A DNA stretch of 64,000 nucleotides, from contig OX387612.1 in assembly GCA_947568835.1 (NCBI GenBank), positions 3,844,001 through 3,908,000 on the forward strand, in the 5' to 3' direction. The position numbers were made by a program, and so were the translations under genes. Under the pieces are notes generated by a model. That model had not been told where the DNA came from and did no database searches. It was given only the letters and a program-made list of their open reading frames with translations. The stretch is from Protonemura montana (Eukaryota > Arthropoda > Insecta > Plecoptera > Nemouridae). Positions 1 to 10,882 of the stretch are shown here, one piece after another (positions within the stretch are counted from its first letter, which is position 1; the number at the start of each line of letters is the position of its first letter).

Positions 1-32
1 GTACAGGGTGTACAGGGTTTACAACTTTGAAA

Positions 33-572
33 CAGCTGAAACCAGCAAGCGAAGGATGGGAAGGAAGCTGAAACCAGTAAGCGAAGGATGGGAAGGAAGC
101 TGAAACCAGCAAGCGAAGGATGGGAAGGAAGCTGAAACCAGCAAGCGAAGGATGGGAAGGAAGCTGAAACCAGCAAGCGAAGGATGGGAAGGGAGCTGAA
201 ACCAGCAAGCGAAGGATGGGAAGGGAGCTGAAACCAGCAAGCGAAGGATGGGAAGGAAGCTGAAACCAGCAAGCGAAGGATGGGAAGGAAGCTGAAACCA
301 GCAAGCGAAGGATGGGAAGGAAGCTGAAACCAGTAAGCGAAGGATGGGAAGGAAACTGAAACCAGCAAGCGAAGGATGGGAAGGGAGCTGAAACCAGCAA
401 GCGAAGGATGGGAAGGAAGCTGAAACCAGCAAGCGAAGGATGGGAAGGGAGCTGAAACCAGCAAGCGAAGGATGGGAAGGAAGCTGAAACCAGCAAGCGA
501 AGGATGGGAAGGGAGCTGAAACCAGCAAGCGAAGGATGGGAAGGAAGCTGAAACCAGCAAGCGAATGATGGG
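33..572. repeat. 32-bp minisatellite array, about 17 copies
   Basis: A 32-bp unit (core GCTGAAACCAGCAAGCGAAG) repeats head to tail with few substitutions; successive GCTGAAACC starts at 35, 67 and 99 give the period. On the minus strand it leaves a long open frame without stops, a simple consequence of the repeat. The same words (accagcaagcg.atgatgg) lie in the 3' part of the tRNA-like SINE at 58265-58480, and the array is followed at 577-600 by a tRNA B-box-like stretch (accgggatacaaacccggta). The array therefore looks like an amplified piece of that SINE. Confidence 0.9.
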
Positions 573-746
573 TGACTAAACCGGGATACAAACCCGGTAT
601 CGTAGTCTAGCTCCCTTTCCTAATTTATGTTTCCTTTTTGGGAAATGTATGCCAAATACACGTTTTGTGTTGGTACAAATATATATTTTTTTTTTTGCGG
701 AGAAAATTGGGGTAAATTCTAATAATTCAATCAAATATCTGCGCAG

Positions 747-3700
747 TCGTGCAAGGATCTCAACGGTCACCTGGCTGTGGCCGAATCGGAAACGGAAGCG
801 GATGTACTCCAGGAAATGCGTGCCAACTACGGTCATCCCGAGGTCCACGTCGGCGTCCACGACGTCTTCGGCGAGGGGATGTACTTCACAGTTGTCGGCA
901 AGTCATCCTTCATTTCGAGTCATCCTCCATTTCAATATCAGAATCTCAGAAAGTTAAACATTAATGCTGGGACTCTCCGAATCAAACCTTGATCTCGCAT
1001 ATTGTTTCAATTTAGCAAATTTGCACAATATGCGTACAGAGCAGCTCACAAATATTATGAGTTGTACCAAACTGAACTTATAAAAATGATTACTTTTAAA
1101 TCAGTACTTCCGGTACTTCCAGGTCAGTACCTGGATGAGACCGGCTACCAGACCTGGTCCCCGTCATCAGTCGAGAGTCCCGACTCGAACTGCGGCAGTT
1201 TGGTTGAGTCCGGACTGAAGTCGATTCCTTGTCTCAACTCCTTGCCGTACATCTGTGAACTGCCAATGTGGTAAGCAGTGGCCATTTTACCATTCAGGGG
1301 CGCGCTATGCAAGCAGATTCATGTTGAAGGATGAGCGCGTTTAGAGAAACGCTGACATGCACTTTATTTAAACTTAAAATAAATTTCAACCCGGTTTTAT
1401 GTTTGCTAACTATTAACAACGCATTTTCCATTGTTTTAAGAAAGCATTAAGAGATCCAGTTGTAAATACGTTATTTTCAAAACCAGTGATAAGCTTAGAT
1501 AAAGTAGACTGGAAAGTCTGAAACCATATTTACCTTAGCTTCTTTAAGACCAGAGAGAGAGTATCTAGATATTTTGAATAAACGGCTAAATATCACGAAA
1601 AAAACCGTATTAGAAAATGTGATTAGATTTAAATTGCAAATGCTTGCAATGCGTGCGGTATTTTATTTAAGGAACACTACTACCCTCCCAAAAATTGATG
1701 ATCCTGTTGCGGGTGTTGCACTAACCAATTGAGATACTTGGACCCCGATCTCCACCTGTCGCGTGTGTTGCACTAACCAATTGAGCTACTTGGACCCCGA
1801 TCTCCACCTGTCGTGGGAGTTTCTCTAACCAATTCAGCTACTTGGACCCCGATCTCCATCTATTGTGGGTGTTGCTCTAACCAATTGAGCTACTTGGACC
1901 CCGATCTCCACCTGTCGTGGGAGTTTCTCTAACCAATTCAGCTACTTGGACTCCGATCTCCACCTGTCGTGGGTGTTTCTCAAACCAATTGAGCTACTTG
2001 GACCCCGATCTCCATCTATTGTGGGTGTTGCTCTAACCAATTGAGCTACTTGGACCCCGATCTCCACCTGTCGCGGGTGTTGCTCTAACCAATTGAGCTA
2101 CTTGGACCCCGATCTCCACCTGTCGCGGGTGGTGCTCTAACCAATTGAGCTACTTGGACCCCGATCTCCACCTCTCGTGGGTGTTGCTCCAACCAATTGA
2201 GCTACTTGAACCCCGATCTCCACCTGTCGCGGGTGTTTCTCTAACCAATTGAGCTATTTGGATCCCGATCTCCATCTGTCGCGGGTGTTGCTCCAACCAA
2301 TTGAGCTACTTGGACCCCGATCTCCACCTGTCGCGGGTGTTTCTCTAACCAATTGAGCTACTTGGATCCCGATCTCCACCTGTCACGGGTGTTGCTCGCT
2401 CTTGGGTCACTCCCGGTGCACTTTTATGCTCCGAGAATTTCGACAATACAACTGACAGCTAGTGATCACGTGTTCGGGTGGGAGCGCTCTCGCTCGGAGC
2501 TGGTGCAAACCCGGTGAAGAGCATGACGTCATCGATCAAGTTTCAAATATATACTATAGTTATATCCAGTCAAAAACGCCAGTAGCATTCAAATATCCTT
2601 TTTTTTTTTTTTTTTTTTCTGAAAATGTCAATATTACAAAAAATGTGTGCCCCTTTTTTGCTTAAGATGGTCTCCCAATAACGCTCACCCTGTCATCTTC
2701 CAGGGACGACTACACCCTCCTCTCTGGATTCGGTTATTACAAGTTCCACAGCGAGCACCGTCTGTGGAACGAGGCGTGGGAAGCTTGTCGAAGCGAAGGC
2801 GCTGAACTGCTCATAGTTCACTCACAAGAAGAATACGACGCCGTCTACAAAGAGTTTGCTGACCAGTCTTTCTCGTACGTGATGTACGGAGCTCATCACA
2901 TGTTTGCTTACCACGAGTTCACTACAGTGCTAGGTAAGCAATAAGACATCATTATTTTTATATGTGGTGTTAAGCGACGCACTGTTTTGACAACTGGCCA
3001 TGCGGCACTGGTCTAATGGCGTCGGTGAATGAGTGGATGATGATGAGGATGATGATGAACCTAACCACGGCCTAGAAGGGAGGAGGGGAAACCCGGTGCC
3101 GGCACGTATCCTACTCATGTCGAAGACCAAGGGGACCACCGGCTTAACGTCCCTTCCGAAGGACGGTACAACGCGAACAACAGGATTTTTTCACAAATCC
3201 ATGCTGTCGTGAGGTTGATAAGCAAGGCGAATGAAGTTGCTGTACTAACTTTCATCCCTCCAACCTCTCTTCCGAACAGAACTGGCCATGTGTATGATGG
3301 TCATTCATTCAATACCTGACTCAGCGCAGTGTTGCTTAACTTTCATCCCTCCAACCTCTCTCCCAAACAGAACTGGCCATGTGTATGATGGTCATCCATT
3401 CAATACCTGACTCAGCGCAGTGTTGCTTAACTTTCATTCCTCCAACCTCTCTCCCAAACAGAACTGGTCATGTGTATGATGGTCACTCATCCAATACCTG
3501 ACTCAGCGCAGTGTTGCTTAACTTTCATCCCTCCAACCTCTCTCCCGAACAGAACTGGTCATGTGTATGATGGTCACCCATCCAATACCTGACCCAGCGC
3601 AGTGTTGCTTAACTTTCATCCCTCCAACCTCTCTCCCGAACAGAACTGGTCATGTGTATGATGGTCACCCATCCAATACCTGACCCAGCGCAGTGTTGCT

Positions 3701-6700
3701 TAACTTTCATCCCTCCAACCTCTCTCCCGAACAGAACTGGTCATGTGTATGATGGTCACCCATCCAATACCTGACCCAGCGCAGTGTTGCTTAACTTTCA
3801 TCCCTTCAACCTCTCTCCCAAACAGAACTGGTCATGTGTATGATGGTCACCCATCCAATACCTGACCCAGCGCAGTGTTGCTTAACTTTCATCCCTCCAA
3901 CCTCTCTCCCGAACAGAACTGGTCATGTGTATGATGGTCACCCATCCAATACCTGACCCAGCGCAGTGTTGCTTAACTTTCATCCCTTCAACCTCTCTCC
4001 CAAACAGAACTGGTCATGTGTATGATGGTCACCCATCCAATACCTGACCCAGCGCAGTGTTGCTTAATTTTCATCCCTCCAACCTCTCTCCCGAACAGAA
4101 CTGGTCATGTGTATGATGGTCACCCATCCAATACCTGACCCAGCGCAGTGTTGCTTAACTTTCATCCCTCCAACCTCTCTCCCGAACAGAACTGGTCATG
4201 TGTATGATTGTCATCCATTCAATACCTGACTCAGCGCAGTGTTGCTTAACTTCGGTGATCTCACGAGAACCTGTGTTTCCAACACGACAAACCGTTCGGG
4301 TCATACGACATCAGTGAAGATTTAAAACAGATGTTACCAAAATTATTACTGTGGTAATTTTTTCTATTTTGTATTAAAAAAAAAAAAAAACACTTTAAAC
4401 CTCTGAAAAATTGGTGCTCAACTACTGTTCTCATCATTCTACTTCTTGGAGACCTGTAATTTGTATTAAATTTCACAATTTCTTAGAGCTACACTTAGAG
4501 TTTGTGGAGGTCTGCAGTTTGAGTCCCCATTTGGGCACCCATTTTTGAGAGGTTTTTTGTGTTCCTTATAATAAAATACCCAGTGCATTGCAAGCATTTG
4601 TAATGGGCTTTCCAACAGGAGTAGGCTACGTACCGTCACCGAATTTCCCTTCCTCCCTTCTGGACTAGAATTATCATCCTCATCATCATCCACTAATTCA
4701 CTGACGCCATTAGGCTGTGTTTCACCAAAAATGTTGAACTATAAGTTGGATCTCTAGCTCACAGAAACATTTGAATTTCACTGCATGTGATTGAAAGTCG
4801 TCATGGCAACAGTTTCAACAAAATGTTCAACTATAAGTTGGATCTCTAGCTCACAGAAACATCTGAATTTCACTGCATGTGATTGAAAGTCGTCATGGCA
4901 ACAGTTTCAACAAAATGTTCAACTATAAGTTGGATCTCTAGCTCACAGAAACATCTGAATTTCACTGCATGTGATTGGAAGTCGTCATGGCAACAGTTTT
5001 AACAAAATGTTCAACTATAAGTTGGATATCTAGCTCACAGAAACATCTGAATTTCACTGTATGTGATTGGAAGTCGTCATGGCAACAGTTTCAACAACAT
5101 TTTGAACTATAAGTTGGATCTCTAGCTCACAGAAACATCTGAATTTCACTGCATGTGATTGGAAGTCGTAATGGCAACAGTTTCAACAAAATGTTCAACT
5201 ATAAGTTGGATCTCTAGCTCACAGAAACATTTGAATTTCACTGCATGTGATTGGAAGTCGTCATGGCAACAGTTTCAACAAAATAATCAACTAAAAGTTG
5301 GATCTCTAGCTCACAGAAACATTTGAATTTCACTGCATGTGATTGGAAGTCGTCATGGCAACAGTTTCAACAAAATGTTCAACTAAAAGTAGGATCTCTA
5401 GCTCACAGAAACATCTGAATTTCACTGCATGTGATTGGAAGTCGTCATGGCAACAGCTTCAACAAAATGTTCAACTATAAGTTGGATCTCTAGCTCACAG
5501 AAACATCTGAATTTCACTGCATGTGATTGGAAGTCGTCATGGCAACAGCTTCAACAAAATTTTCAACTATAAGTTGGATCTCTAGCTCATAGAAACATAT
5601 GAATTTCACTGCATGTGATTGGAAGTCGTCATGGCAACAGTTTCAACAAAATATTCAACTATAAGTTGGATCTCTAACTCACAGAAACATCTGAATTTCA
5701 CTGCATGTGATTGGAAGTTGTCATAGCAATAGTTTCAACAAAATGTTGAACTATAAGTTGGATCTTTAGCTCACAGAAACATCTGAATTTCACTGCATGT
5801 GATTGGAAGTCGTTATGGCAACAGTTTCAACAAAATGTTCAACTATAAGTTGGATCTCTAGCTCAGAGAAACATCTGAATTTCACTGCATGTGATTGGAA
5901 GTCGTCATGGCAACAGTTTCAACAAAATGTTCAACTATAAGTTGGATCTCTAGCTCAGAGAAACATCTGAATTTCACTGCATGTGATTGGAAGTCGTCAT
6001 AGCAACAGTTTCAACAAAATGTTCAACTATAAGTTGGATCTCTAGCTCACAGAAACATCTGAATATCACTGCATGTGATTGGAAGTCGTCATGGCAACAG
6101 TTTCAACAAAATGTTCAACTATAAGTTGGATCTCTAGCTCACAGAAACATCTGAATTTCACTGCATGTGATTGGAAGTCGTCATAGCAATAGTTTCAATA
6201 AACACTTCAACAAGGAGGCGAGATTTTGGTAAAACTAGACCTTAGACCATTACCACATCGCTCGTTGTCAAAACAGTGCGTCGTAATTCAACCCAATAAT
6301 CCTAATCACCAAACGAATGACTGCAATCTTGTGTGTGTTTTTTTGGTGTTTAACGACGCACTGTTCTTCGAACGGGCTCTTCGAATAGCACTGGTCTTAT
6401 GTCGTCGGTGAATGAGTGGATTATTATAGGAAACCTATAACCTAAACTAGAAAAGAGGATGGCATACCCAATGCTGGCACGTAGCCTATAGATACTCCTT
6501 TTGAAAAGCTACTAGGACCACCAGCGAAGAACGGTCATCTGGTAGACAGAATAAAATTAAGTTTCTTAACTTAAAAAATACGGTAAATCCACCAACTAGA
6601 ATTTTCGTCGGTAAGGTTTTGATCTGTCAGTATTTTTTTGCGATCCAGGATTAGGAAAAGTAATTCTGTCTCTATTAGACTGTCTCATTTGTTTTATTGC

Positions 6701-7376
6701 ATTATTTGAAAGCATTATGAAAATCTTCAACGCTAGTAAAAATAACAACTGTTTCTTTTTACGAAAGAGCATGGACCGGCAAACGGTACAATGAAATGTA
6801 CAAATATAAATAAATAAAACATAAATGATGGTTTTTAGACTCATGTCTACTTGATTTATCCTTAACACAAGTTTTTAGAAAAACTATTTGAAATGGGTTT
6901 TGAATGCTAAGTAAAGGGCTACTAAATTTCCCGACGTTTCGTAACATATACTAGTTACTTCTTCAGAGGTTTGAGCAGTCCTGACAATTTTCCAATAACA
7001 AGAGAACCACATAAAATTATAACAATTACCAAGTTCAAGCTTCCTAAATGCATCTAAACAAAATAATCAGGGTAAATAACTTAAAAACTAATGTATTATG
7101 TATTTTCTGAAATAAGATCTCGAACACATTGGCGTTTTTAAACTAACTAATTATGTGTGTTATTATTATAACCGTGTTTGTTTTGTTCCAGACGAACCTC
7201 TAGCCAACACGGGCTACGACACGTGGATCGAGGGAGAGCCTGGAGACTGGAGCAACGAGGATTACCCGACCCTCAGCCTTTATATGAAAGAAGGATACAA
7301 AGGGATGGCTACCCTTTTCAAGGACGCTCAGTATAGCTTTATCTGCAAGCACAGCTTGTATAGTACTCCACGATAG
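747..7376 (+). CDS. Dual C-type lectin (immulectin-like), 5'-partial, 4 exons
   Basis: Exons 747-897, 1123-1270, 2704-2933 and 7192-7376 (stop TAG) join with matching phases into 237 codons plus stop. CRD1 begins inside the domain (SCKDLNGHLAVAESE) and runs through GYQTW, NCGSL and IPC to YICELP, with all four canonical cysteines. CRD2 follows directly (YTLLSGFGYYKFHSE, WNEAWEACRSEGAEL, GYDTWIEGEPG, SFICKH). Two tandem CRDs in a secreted protein are typical of lepidopteran immulectins, hemolymph pattern-recognition lectins that promote proPO activation. Neither CRD shows an intact EPN or QPD sugar-binding triplet (CRD2 has EPG), and CRD2 keeps only the outer cysteine pair, so calcium-dependent sugar binding is doubtful. 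The signal peptide and the start of CRD1 must lie upstream of the window. The first intron uses a GC donor. Family call confident; immulectin subtype inferred. Confidence 0.8.
898..1122 (+). other. GC-AG intron 1 of the lectin gene
   Basis: The only junction that keeps the CTLD frame uses the donor G|GCAAGT at 898 and the acceptor ttccag at 1117-1122. It gives TVV-G-QYLDETGYQTW, which parallels the homologous CRD2 junction (TVL-D-EPLANTGYDTW), also phase 1. GCAAGT matches the consensus of GC donors. Confidence 0.75.
1275..1615. other. Intronic stretch without recognised features
   Basis: AT-rich intron sequence. Apart from a possible AATAAA near 1377, I recognise no repeat or coding signal. 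Confidence 0.5.
1616..2400 (-). repeat. tRNA-derived SINE with its head multiplied (52-bp unit, about 13 copies)
   Basis: The left end (1620-1700) is the SINE 3' tail seen in other copies (tgcaaatgcttgcaatgcg, aggaacacta, caaaaattgatg). It is followed by a 52-bp unit; accaatt starts at 1724 and 1776 give the period. On the minus strand each unit reads TAGCTCAATTGGTTAGAGC, a pol III A-box/D-arm, then GGTGGAGATCGGGGTCCAAG, the region of the anticodon stem and B-box. These are tRNA-like repeats, not tRNA genes: no unit closes an acceptor stem. Confidence 0.8.
2405..2560. repeat. Interspersed repeat shared with 32105-32285
   Basis: The segment ctgacagctagtgatcacgt through gcgctctcgctcggagctgg, then gcatgacgtcatcga, recurs nearly identically at 32160-32260. 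In both places it follows a SINE array directly, so it may be part of a composite element. Family not recognised. Confidence 0.65.
2962..4312 (-). repeat. 5S rRNA-derived SINE with multiplied head (91-bp unit, about 11 copies)
   Basis: Read on the minus strand, the element starts near 4312 with a 5S rRNA-like head: GGTTCTCGTGAGATCACCGA, then AGTTAAGCAACACTGCGCTG (box A), GGTCAGG (intermediate element) and TTGGATGGGTGACC (box C). A 91-bp unit carrying these boxes is then repeated (actttcatcc at 3430 and 3521 gives the period). The body follows (3100-3240, ccgtcctt.ggaagggacgt), then a tail with (atc) repeats and gtgcgtcg.ttaacaccac near 2965. The structure fits the SINE3 class, pol III retroposons with 5S-derived promoters. 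It lies in lectin intron 3. Confidence 0.85.
4428..4726 (+). repeat. tRNA-derived SINE fused to a 5S-SINE tail
   Basis: Positions 4430-4608 follow the tRNA-SINE consensus (tacttcttggagacctgtaa, a degenerate tRNA part, gtccccatttgggcacc, tttttgagagg, gcattgcaagc). From 4608 the sequence switches abruptly to the 5S-SINE tail (acaggagtaggctacgt, cttcctcccttct, catcatcatccacta). This is a chimera of two SINEs. Confidence 0.7.
4728..6208. repeat. 92-bp minisatellite, about 16 copies
   Basis: The unit contains aactataagttggatctcta, acagaaacatctgaatttca and gtcgtcatggcaacagtttc. Starts of ataagttgg at 4741, 4833 and 4925 give 92 bp. It lies in lectin intron 3, and I see no relation to the SINEs here. 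Confidence 0.9.
6325..6545 (-). repeat. 5S-SINE tail fragment
   Basis: Diverged copy of the 5S-SINE 3' part: ttggtgtttaacgacgcact, ggtcttatgtcgtcggtgaa, and the pair gctggcacgtag / actaggaccacc. Confidence 0.65.
6825..7152 (-). repeat. About 325-bp interspersed element next to the last lectin exon
   Basis: It begins gatggtttttagactcatgt, carries cccgacgtttcgtaacatat and ends aacacattggcgtttttaaa. Near-full copies lie at 26345-26690 (same orientation) and 30800-31125 (opposite). The cgacgtttcgtaac part, on the minus strand, is a weak hammerhead-like core. Confidence 0.75.
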
Positions 7377-7696
7377 GGCTTGCATAGGGCTTGCATAGGG
7401 CTGTAAGATAGGGCTTGCATAGGGCTTGCATAGGGCTGTATGATAGGGCTTGGATAGGGCTTGCATAGGGCTTGCATAGGGCTTGCATAGGGCTTGCATA
7501 GGGCTTGCATAGGGCTGTAAGATAGGGCTTGCATAGGGCTTGCATAGGGCTGTAAGATAGGGCTTGGATAGGGCTTGCATAGGGCTGTAAGATAGGGCTT
7601 GCATAGGGCTGTAAGATAGGGCTTGCACAGGGCTTGCATAGGGCTGTATGATAGGGCTTGCATAGGGCTTGCATAGGGCTGCAAGATAGGGCTTGC
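7371..7696. repeat. 11/13-bp minisatellite starting at the lectin stop codon
   Basis: Interleaved units gggcttgcata (11 bp) and gggctgtaagata (13 bp). The first unit overlaps the stop codon (cga TAG ggc). Remnants of the same array reappear at 8208-8262 beyond a LINE fragment. Confidence 0.9.
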
Positions 7697-8207
7697 ATAA
7701 TAATAATAATAATAATTTTGTATCGGGTTGATTACATAGTAATGTGGCAAACGTCCTTAGCTTTATAAACTTTATATCATAGATTTACAATCTCTGTCAT
7801 CCAGATAAAAAATAAACAAATAGAAAACAAATAAACTGATCTTAACAATCTGCAAGAAATCACAGGGTAGCGGCAAGTATAAAACTAAAACATTCCTTAG
7901 TGCTACGCTAAATACATTATATGGACACTGTTTAATTAGCAGAGAAAAATTCTTTAATATCATAAAAGCACATCTCTATCAGATATAGCTTGAGCTGAGA
8001 TTGAAAGGCGCTATACCTTCATTTTCTTTAATTGCCTTGGGCAAGGCATTGAGTAATTTTGAGCCGGCGTATATGGGGTTAGCTTTGAAGGATTCTCTGT
8101 TGTGTTTTTGAAGACAGGACTCGTTTCTTCTTGTGGTAGGCCCCGTTTGTAGTTAGCAACTTTGGATTATTGTTGATGAACATGATGCTGGGCTGATAGA
8201 AATGCTG
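7697..8207 (-). mobile_element. 5'-truncated LINE fragment with (TAA)n tail, inserted in the minisatellite
   Basis: On the minus strand from about 8150 a frame reads GSKLLNALPKAIKENEGIAP, the kind of segment found near the C-terminus of jockey/CR1-type reverse transcriptases. A stop, AT-rich 3' UTR and an (ATT)n/(AAT)n tail at 7698-7716 follow. The tandem array resumes on the other side, so the LINE landed within it. Confidence 0.7.
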
Positions 8208-8262
8208 ATATAATAGGGCTGTAAGATTGGGCTTGCATAGGGCTGTAAGATAGGGCTAAGGT
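8208..8262. repeat. Distal remnant of the 11/13-bp minisatellite
   Basis: Contains ataatagggctgtaagattg and gggcttgcatagggctgtaa, as in 7371-7696. Confidence 0.8.
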
Positions 8263-8880
8263 ACTGATTTGTACTGCAGATTAAGATTTAGTGGAAGTAC
8301 AAGATGGGTGTTAGAGTGGGAGTGAATGAGGGTGGTAGGGCGTCTTGCCTCTTTATCTCTTTCACTTAACCTAAAAGTTTGGCTAGAATTTCTTGAATAT
8401 TTTGTCGAAATGTGAAATTAATTGGGATTTTTTTTTATTTTTGCTGTGTGTTGGTCATTTTTGTTTGTAAATATTTTATGTCAAGCTGAAGTAAAAACAA
8501 AACAATTGATATGTGTGTCTGTGTGTGAAAATGGCTTTGTGTAAGTAAAAATTTATTTTCTAAAAATTTAAGTGAATTTGTTAATTTTTTAGAATAGGCA
8601 TGTTTTAGATAAATCTAGCTGCAAGTTCTGGAATGTTATTATTTGAATCAAGCTACTTGAAAAAACTTAACCGTTACTTTTTTTTTAAATTTTGTTGGAT
8701 TGGTTTTAATTGCCTGTACCAACTACCAAGTATTGTCAATAATGCAAGAACCTTATTTTAAATAAATCAATCCGAAGTTGATTAGTTTCTTTCCGAACTT
8801 TAATCTTCTAAACCATCTTAACTATCTCTAAACTTTAGTTAAATTTCCAACGAATGCATTTTATTATTAGACTCTGTTAC
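8263..8880. other. Intergenic stretch without recognised features
   Basis: AT-rich sequence between the lectin and the serine protease homolog. No coding or repeat signal recognised. Confidence 0.5.
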
Positions 8881-9058
8881 AATCTCTCAAAAATTGTAGC
8901 TCCTTGAAGATCCGTCATTCTCATCAAATTCACTAAAATCCTGTCAACAAAGCCTGTGTGTCCAAATAGCTCAATTGGTCAGAGCAACACCAGCGACAGG
9001 TGGACATCGGGATCCAGTTTCCAGCATCACTTTTTGAGACACTGTTAATGTTCCTAAT
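8881..9058 (+). repeat. tRNA-derived SINE fragment
   Basis: Contains ctccttgaagatccgtcatt, gtgtccaaatagctcaattg (tRNA D-arm/A-box), gagcaacaccagcgacaggt and ttttgagacactgttaatg. Diverged and truncated at the 3' end. Confidence 0.75.
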
Positions 9059-10660
9059 TAAAAAAATATATCTCATTTCTCGTTTCTATACAAACAGGTA
9101 AAGTAATTTTTATTATTTACAAAATATGCTAATTATTTTAAAAAATCGTACTGCACTTTCGGTGCGGACATAAAATTAAAGTTAACGTAAATTCCCCCAA
9201 AGCACAAAACCAAAATTAGTAAGATTATGTTCATGGGGCCATGCTCATCAAAGCCATTCAAATTACAAACAAAAATACCCCGAAAAAATGTCTGTCCTCA
9301 TTAAAATATTTTGATATCACCAGCTCGGTCTGCTTGTACGTAGTTCCTCTAATCTATTGGCAAGGTCCACCATATGGCAGGGTTTTTACACAAAGGAGGG
9401 CGATTAGCTCGTTTCATTGAAGTCTCTAATTGCTTGTAATTGGGACCACTTTAACAACAATACCGTGGTACTCTAGGTCGCCGCAAACGATCCACAACAA
9501 TTGAAGTTCAGTGCATTATCAGTTTTGTCATAAAATATTTGGTTTAACCAGATTGCAATACAGCAAACAATATTAACTCAACGAAATTGCGCTGAGATTT
9601 GCTTTTGGATTGTATGGTCCATTGTTTTCGTGTAAATTTTCAATTTTTTGTGTGCAATTTTGGGTGAAAATGAGGGTAATTCGGTAGTGCAAATACTGCC
9701 AGAGGTTTTTGTATGATATTTTGTACTTGTATTTCATTTTTGGAGCATTACAAAAGCATATTGCACAGGATTGTGAATCTGTAACATTGTTTCCAGTAAA
9801 ATTAGATTAGATAAAACAGCCAGTTTTTGTCTCATGCACAAAAATTAATAAAGAATATCGCATCTTATTTCCTCTCATTTAACTGGTTAAACAAGTAACA
9901 AAATCACGTTTCAGAAATTCAAAATGTGTCAGATTAAATGGCATCTTCTCAAAACTGCCTCAATGTTTAACGTCACAACACACAATTTTTTTAAATTTCG
10001 CTACAGTTTTGAATAGTTTTTAAAAACGTTCACTGGATTTCTGAGCACGTGTTCAGCATTTTTATGAAATGTACATGAAAAGTCTGTACGCAAGTTGTTT
10101 CACTCGTCAATATTTTGGGGCAAATATTTGTGCTGTACTTTATTTTATTTAGCCGAGCAGTTTTGTCCAACGTACTTCCTTATCGAAGGTTGAGTTCAGC
10201 TCATTTATTTAATTTAATGATTAGAAATCGCCATGAAAAATGCCGATATTTCTGTTTTTATGCACTATTTCAAATTGACCTAATCCGTCAAGGGGATTGG
10301 ATCGCAGCCATCTTCTTTTTGAAAGAATCCAGGGAACAAAATCAAATTTTTTATTTATTTATTCGGGTTGGTATGAAAACTGATTCAGCAACTAAAAAAT
10401 CTCTTTTAGTGCACATTTTCCAGAAAATCCATTCTAAAAAAATATATAGATAAAAACTAGATACAAATAATAAGGATGGCTTTTCAAAATGGTTGGCGCA
10501 AGTATTTTTTATGTGTAGTTTGGTGGTGTTTACAGATTGAAGAAATTTGAAATTCACAGCTGCTACGAAAACTCGGATTTTTTCCTGAAAACCCCCGGAA
10601 AACGTCTAAAGCGTGAAACTTTAAGACGAAATAATTATGATCATTTTTTTATAGGATTTT
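9059..10660. other. AT-rich intergenic DNA, nothing recognised
   Basis: A 112-codon open frame at 10115-10453 has no recognisable domain and is AT-driven, so it is not called. I see no tandem repeat or known element. Confidence 0.5.
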
Positions 10661-10882
10661 AGTGCCTCTTGGTTCTACTCCTTGGAGATCCGTAATTCTC
10701 ATGAAATGCACTAAAATCCTCTCAAAATTGTGTCCAAGAAGCTCAATTGATCAGAGCAACACCCGCAACAGTTGGAGATCAAAGTTTCAATCCCCTTTAG
10801 GGCATCAATTTTTGAGAGGTTAATACAAAAAATACCCAGCGCATTGCAAGCGTTTTCAATTGAAACCAAATTTCACAGAAAT
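10661..10882 (+). repeat. tRNA-derived SINE, near full length
   Basis: Order: ttggttctactccttggaga, tcctctcaaaattgtgtcca, agaagctcaattgatcagag (A-box), gttggagatcaaagtttcaa (B-box region), atcaatttttgagaggt and gcgcattgcaagcg. This copy and 25262-25482 define the full element. Confidence 0.8.

Larger units (their letters stand above)
1271..2703 (+). other. Intron 2 of the lectin gene, joining CRD1 to CRD2
   Basis: The donor TG|GTAAGC at 1271 overlaps an in-frame TAA at 1272-1274. Spliced, TG+G makes Trp and reads into CRD2 (phase 2 on both sides; acceptor cttccag at 2697-2703). Unspliced, the protein ends as a single-CRD form just after CRD1. An AATAAA motif lies near 1377, inside the intron. 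Confidence 0.7.

Noticed and set aside
33-572. CRISPR-like array
   Set aside because: Units are contiguous with no unique spacers, in a eukaryotic genome.
19-591. 190-codon minus-strand frame with a repeated Phe/Pro/Ser motif
   Set aside because: Direct product of the 32-bp minisatellite; the period and frame explain it, with no start context or flanking exon.
1724-2395. Tandem tRNA genes
   Set aside because: A-box and B-box-like words recur, but the 52-bp period is too short for a tRNA and no acceptor stem closes.
7200-7750. Overlapping minus-strand frames with MQALSYSP-like repeats
   Set aside because: Read-through of the 11/13-bp minisatellite.
10115-10453. 112-codon plus-strand frame
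   Set aside because: AT-rich, no domain, no splice or promoter support.
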